From: Spirosoma arboris
GTDB taxonomy: Bacteria > Bacteroidota > Bacteroidia > Cytophagales > Spirosomataceae
NCBI RefSeq assembly: GCF_009754945.1
Contig: NZ_WPIN01000010.1
Span: 124,001-188,000, forward strand
Length of the DNA: 64,000 nucleotides
Direction of reading: 5' to 3'
Shown here: positions 61,785 to 64,000 of the stretch, one piece after another
Position numbering within the stretch: the first letter of the stretch is position 1
Layout: the number at the start of each line of letters is the position of its first letter
The notes under the pieces: model-generated
Databases searched by the model: none
Told to the model about the DNA's origin: nothing
The model's input: only the letters and a program-made list of their open reading frames with translations
Program-made: the position numbers and the translations under genes

Positions 61785-62147
61785 ATGGACAAGCTCCTCA
61801 ACAACATCCAACAACTCAATCAACTCGTGCTTCAGGGCCAGTCTCTGGAAGCCTTCGAACAGTATTACGACGAACAGATCGTGATGCAGGAAAATGCCCT
61901 GCCACCTACAGTTGGTAAAGCCGCCAATCGCCAACGCGAACTGGATTTTTACAGCAACATAACTGAACTACGCACGATTCAGGCGCTCGACGTGACGGTG
62001 GGTGATAACGTGACAATGGTGGTTTGGCATTACGACTACACCCACCGGGAGTGGGGCAAGAAAAACTATACACAGGTATCGGTGCAGCACTGGCGCGACG
62101 ACAAGATCGTTCGGGAGCAATTTTTCTATGATTCTGCTAATTCGTAA
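61785..62147 (+). CDS. SnoaL-like / NTF2-like protein
   Basis: A 120-residue protein: MDKLLNNIQQLNQLVLQGQSLEAFEQYYDEQIVMQENALPPTVGKAANRQRELDFY, then VVWHYDYTHREWGKKNYTQVSVQHWRDDKIVREQFFYD. This is the SnoaL/NTF2-like fold: a helical cap and a curved sheet forming a pocket. Family members bind small ligands or act as isomerases. The ATG at 61785 agrees with the family start and the promoter above. The DoxX gene starts 14 bp after its stop. Confidence 0.8.
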   Translation: MDKLLNNIQQLNQLVLQGQSLEAFEQYYDEQIVMQENALPPTVGKAANRQRELDFYSNITELRTIQALDVTVGDNVTMVVWHYDYTHREWGKKNYTQVSVQHWRDDKIVREQFFYDSANS

Positions 62148-62160
62148 ACAACAAATACTC

Positions 62161-62679
62161 ATGTTTCAACAATTCATTTCCACTCGCAACGACTTGGCTG
62201 GTCTTTTTCTTCGATTGCCACTTGGCACTGTTATGCTTTATCACGGTTTGCAAAAAGCGGCTGGTTGGTTCGGCGGCTACGGGTTTGCCGGCACCATGCA
62301 ATTTTTCACCGATACGGTTCATATCCCCTGGATTATTGGTTTCCTGACAATTGTTATTGAAACGGTAGGAGCTGTTGGGTTACTGGTCGGCTTTCTGGGT
62401 CGAATCAATGCGCTGGGAACATTCGCGGTTATGCTAGGAGCGCTACTAACGACGCATTTACCTTTTGGTTTTTCGATGAATTGGTTTGGCAATCAACACG
62501 GCGAAGGCATCGAAATGCACCTATTAAGCTTAGGAATGAGTTTCGCCCTGGTGGTACTCGGCAGTGGCCGCTACTCTATTGATCGACTATTCACCCGATC
62601 CATTAAACCAGCCCTCGCAACTGCGTCGGATTCGTATCCCGAAAATGAATCAGTACATCAAAACGGGCTCATAATGTAG
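62161..62679 (+). CDS. DoxX family membrane protein
   Basis: A 172-residue protein starting at ATG 62161 (an upstream frame to 62128 is unlikely). It has four membrane helices: LAGLFLRLPLGTVMLYHGLQKAAGWFG (about 15-40), IPWIIGFLTIVIETVGAVGLLVGFLG, INALGTFAVMLGALLTTHLPFG, and EMHLLSLGMSFALVVLGSG. The LYHGLQK and GWFGG motifs mark DoxX. Members work with quinone or thiosulphate metabolism or in stress. It is probably co-transcribed with the SnoaL-like gene. Confidence 0.85.
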   Translation: MFQQFISTRNDLAGLFLRLPLGTVMLYHGLQKAAGWFGGYGFAGTMQFFTDTVHIPWIIGFLTIVIETVGAVGLLVGFLGRINALGTFAVMLGALLTTHLPFGFSMNWFGNQHGEGIEMHLLSLGMSFALVVLGSGRYSIDRLFTRSIKPALATASDSYPENESVHQNGLIM

Positions 62680-62852
62680 AGAGTCCTGTATAGGTACGGT
62701 CATCTGTGGTTTCATCGTAAATGGCCCCAATTTCAAACAAAGGATTGGGGCCGTTCAACCAGCTCAATAGCCCGGAATCTAAATCCGCTTGATTCAAATT
62801 CAAGGCAAAATTTGCTGATTTCGCTCTCGGTCAGCGTAAACACCAATCGAGT

Positions 62853-64000
62853 CTAATGAATGACCATTTGCTCGGCTTTCTCCAGCTTGATTCTTACCTC
62901 CGAAGTTTCCTTTATAGAAAGTGACTTTTTGTAGCTCGCTACGGCGCGTGACTTATCCCCTTTGGCCTTATACAAGTCACCTAGAAAGTTATACGCCAAA
63001 AAACTTTCGGGGTAATTTTTTAGGTTCATCGCAAACAGCGCTTCGGCTCTGTCAAATTGTTTTTTTTCATTAAACAGATAATACGCTAGATTATTAACCA
63101 GGGCTTCTGGTGGCAACAGGGTTTTCCCGTTGGCATCCGTCATACCATACTCCGAAGTGAGGTTTTCAAAATGTGCCTTTAGAAAGGAGGTAAAGTCGAA
63201 CGTAGGATCTGAATAATAACTGTCTTTTAGTGTCAATGGGTAATCCTTGAACAGGAAATGCAGCGCGTCATAAGTAGCAATCAGGGGAACCGAACTGTGG
63301 GTATCCTGGTCGTAATACTTAAAGCTTGCTTGTAAACCATTCTGGCGCTTGGCCATAAGGTAGTTAGCCAGCTTAAGGATTGAACGGGGATGTAGCGTGC
63401 CACTCGTCGTATCGTTCTGAAGCCTTAATGTGTCCATCTCGCCCGGTTGTGTATGCGCCATCGCTAAGAACAGAGATATCCCAGAGTAAGAGGTGGCTTT
63501 TAAAGCCCCTTCCACCTCCTGCAATAACCGTTGATTGTCCCACCACATGCTTGGATCGATGGCGATATATCCCTTAAAAAGGGTTTTATGATGCAGCAAG
63601 GCATTGATCACCATCAAGCCACCTAATGAATGGCCGACCAAAATTCGATATGGGGTTGTGGGATAAGTGGAATCGATATGTGGGATTAATTCTTGTTCGA
63701 TAAAGGCCATAAAGGTTTCACCGCCACCCGAAACGCTGGATGTGGCATTATCGATCCATAGACCACCCACCACATGCGTTGGGGTAAGATCCCTTTTCCG
63801 GTTGGTGTTAACGATGCCAACCAGTATGGCTTCTGGCCAAAAATTGTTGCCATTGACCGAACTTAAAAAACTGATTGTCGATGCCGTGCTGGCAAAATTC
63901 CATTCCGCATCGAGTAAATAAACAACGGGATATTTTTTTTTCGGATCACTCTTAGCTGATTCAGGCACATGAATCCAGATCGCCCTTTTCTCATGTAGCT
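62853..64000 (-). CDS. Esterase (alpha/beta hydrolase, esterase D type) with TPR-like end, 5' end outside
   Basis: The frame is open to the right edge (LHEKRAIWIHVPESA before PKKKYPVVYLLDAEWNF), so the N terminus and signal peptide are missing and an internal GTG at 63968 is not the start. The hydrolase has the nucleophile motif VGHSLGGLM and WPEAILVGI, as in PF00756 esterases. The acid and His lie further on (the His in DQDTHSSVPL). The C-terminal part (about residues 270-370) has TPR units (FLAYNFLGDLYKAKGDKSRAVASYKKSL). It is probably periplasmic. Confidence 0.85.
   Translation of the reverse strand, partial: LHEKRAIWIHVPESAKSDPKKKYPVVYLLDAEWNFASTASTISFLSSVNGNNFWPEAILVGIVNTNRKRDLTPTHVVGGLWIDNATSSVSGGGETFMAFIEQELIPHIDSTYPTTPYRILVGHSLGGLMVINALLHHKTLFKGYIAIDPSMWWDNQRLLQEVEGALKATSYSGISLFLAMAHTQPGEMDTLRLQNDTTSGTLHPRSILKLANYLMAKRQNGLQASFKYYDQDTHSSVPLIATYDALHFLFKDYPLTLKDSYYSDPTFDFTSFLKAHFENLTSEYGMTDANGKTLLPPEALVNNLAYYLFNEKKQFDRAEALFAMNLKNYPESFLAYNFLGDLYKAKGDKSRAVASYKKSLSIKETSEVRIKLEKAEQMVIH

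Overview
The window looks like a chromosome segment of a Cytophagales bacterium (Bacteroidota), probably a Spirosoma-like genus. The reasons are a type IX secretion sorting domain, DUF4249 and DUF2846 proteins, OmpH and S1 proteins of Bacteroidota type, and several TAnnTTTG promoter elements. Taxonomy is inferred from family content; no database search was made.

Core chromosome, 1-5590: the tail of a penicillin-acylase family protein, a small membrane protein, an OmpH/Skp-like chaperone, smpB, an HNH nuclease, rpsA and a tRNA-Cys gene. Two long imperfect palindromes frame the HNH gene.

Integrated island, about 5576-60257: the 3' end of tRNA-Cys and its terminator hairpin are repeated at 60230-60319. 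A tyrosine recombinase sits next to the intact tRNA, so about 54.7 kb reads as a tRNA-Cys island. The left arm (5.7-12.2 kb) is a replication and mobilisation module: integrase, excisionase-like protein, DUF3987 ATPase, an iteron plus AT-rich origin candidate, a Toprim-like protein with a zinc finger, and a winged-helix protein whose gene carries five palindromes at an exact 33-bp period. No relaxase, coupling protein or conjugation gene was seen. The middle holds surface and secreted proteins, PadR plus an FtsX/MacB-type permease, two large histidine kinases, a LytTR regulator, a sialate O-acetylesterase and small repeats. At 36.5-43.6 kb lies a minus-strand phage-tail module (tape measure, tail protein, chaperone-like gene with an A9/T9 shift site) without head genes. 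Next come an XRE regulator, a degenerate RadC-like protein, a Rha-like regulator and a secreted Ntn-hydrolase-like protein. The right arm is a defence block: KAP NTPase, YgjP metallopeptidase, type I restriction-modification (hsdM-hsdS-hsdR) and an Mrr-type nuclease.

Right flank, 60258-64000: directly beyond attR is a second degenerate copy of the island's left end, joined to the last 17 codons of a paralogue of an island lipoprotein gene. This looks like the scar of a second, mostly deleted element. Then come a Crp/Fnr regulator broken at a T run, a SnoaL-like protein, a DoxX protein and a partial esterase.

The strongest leads are the replication module with its two origin-like arrays (one showing a compensatory arm change inside a coding sequence), a nested hairpin element in two copies, and the homopolymer shift site in the phage chaperone-like gene.
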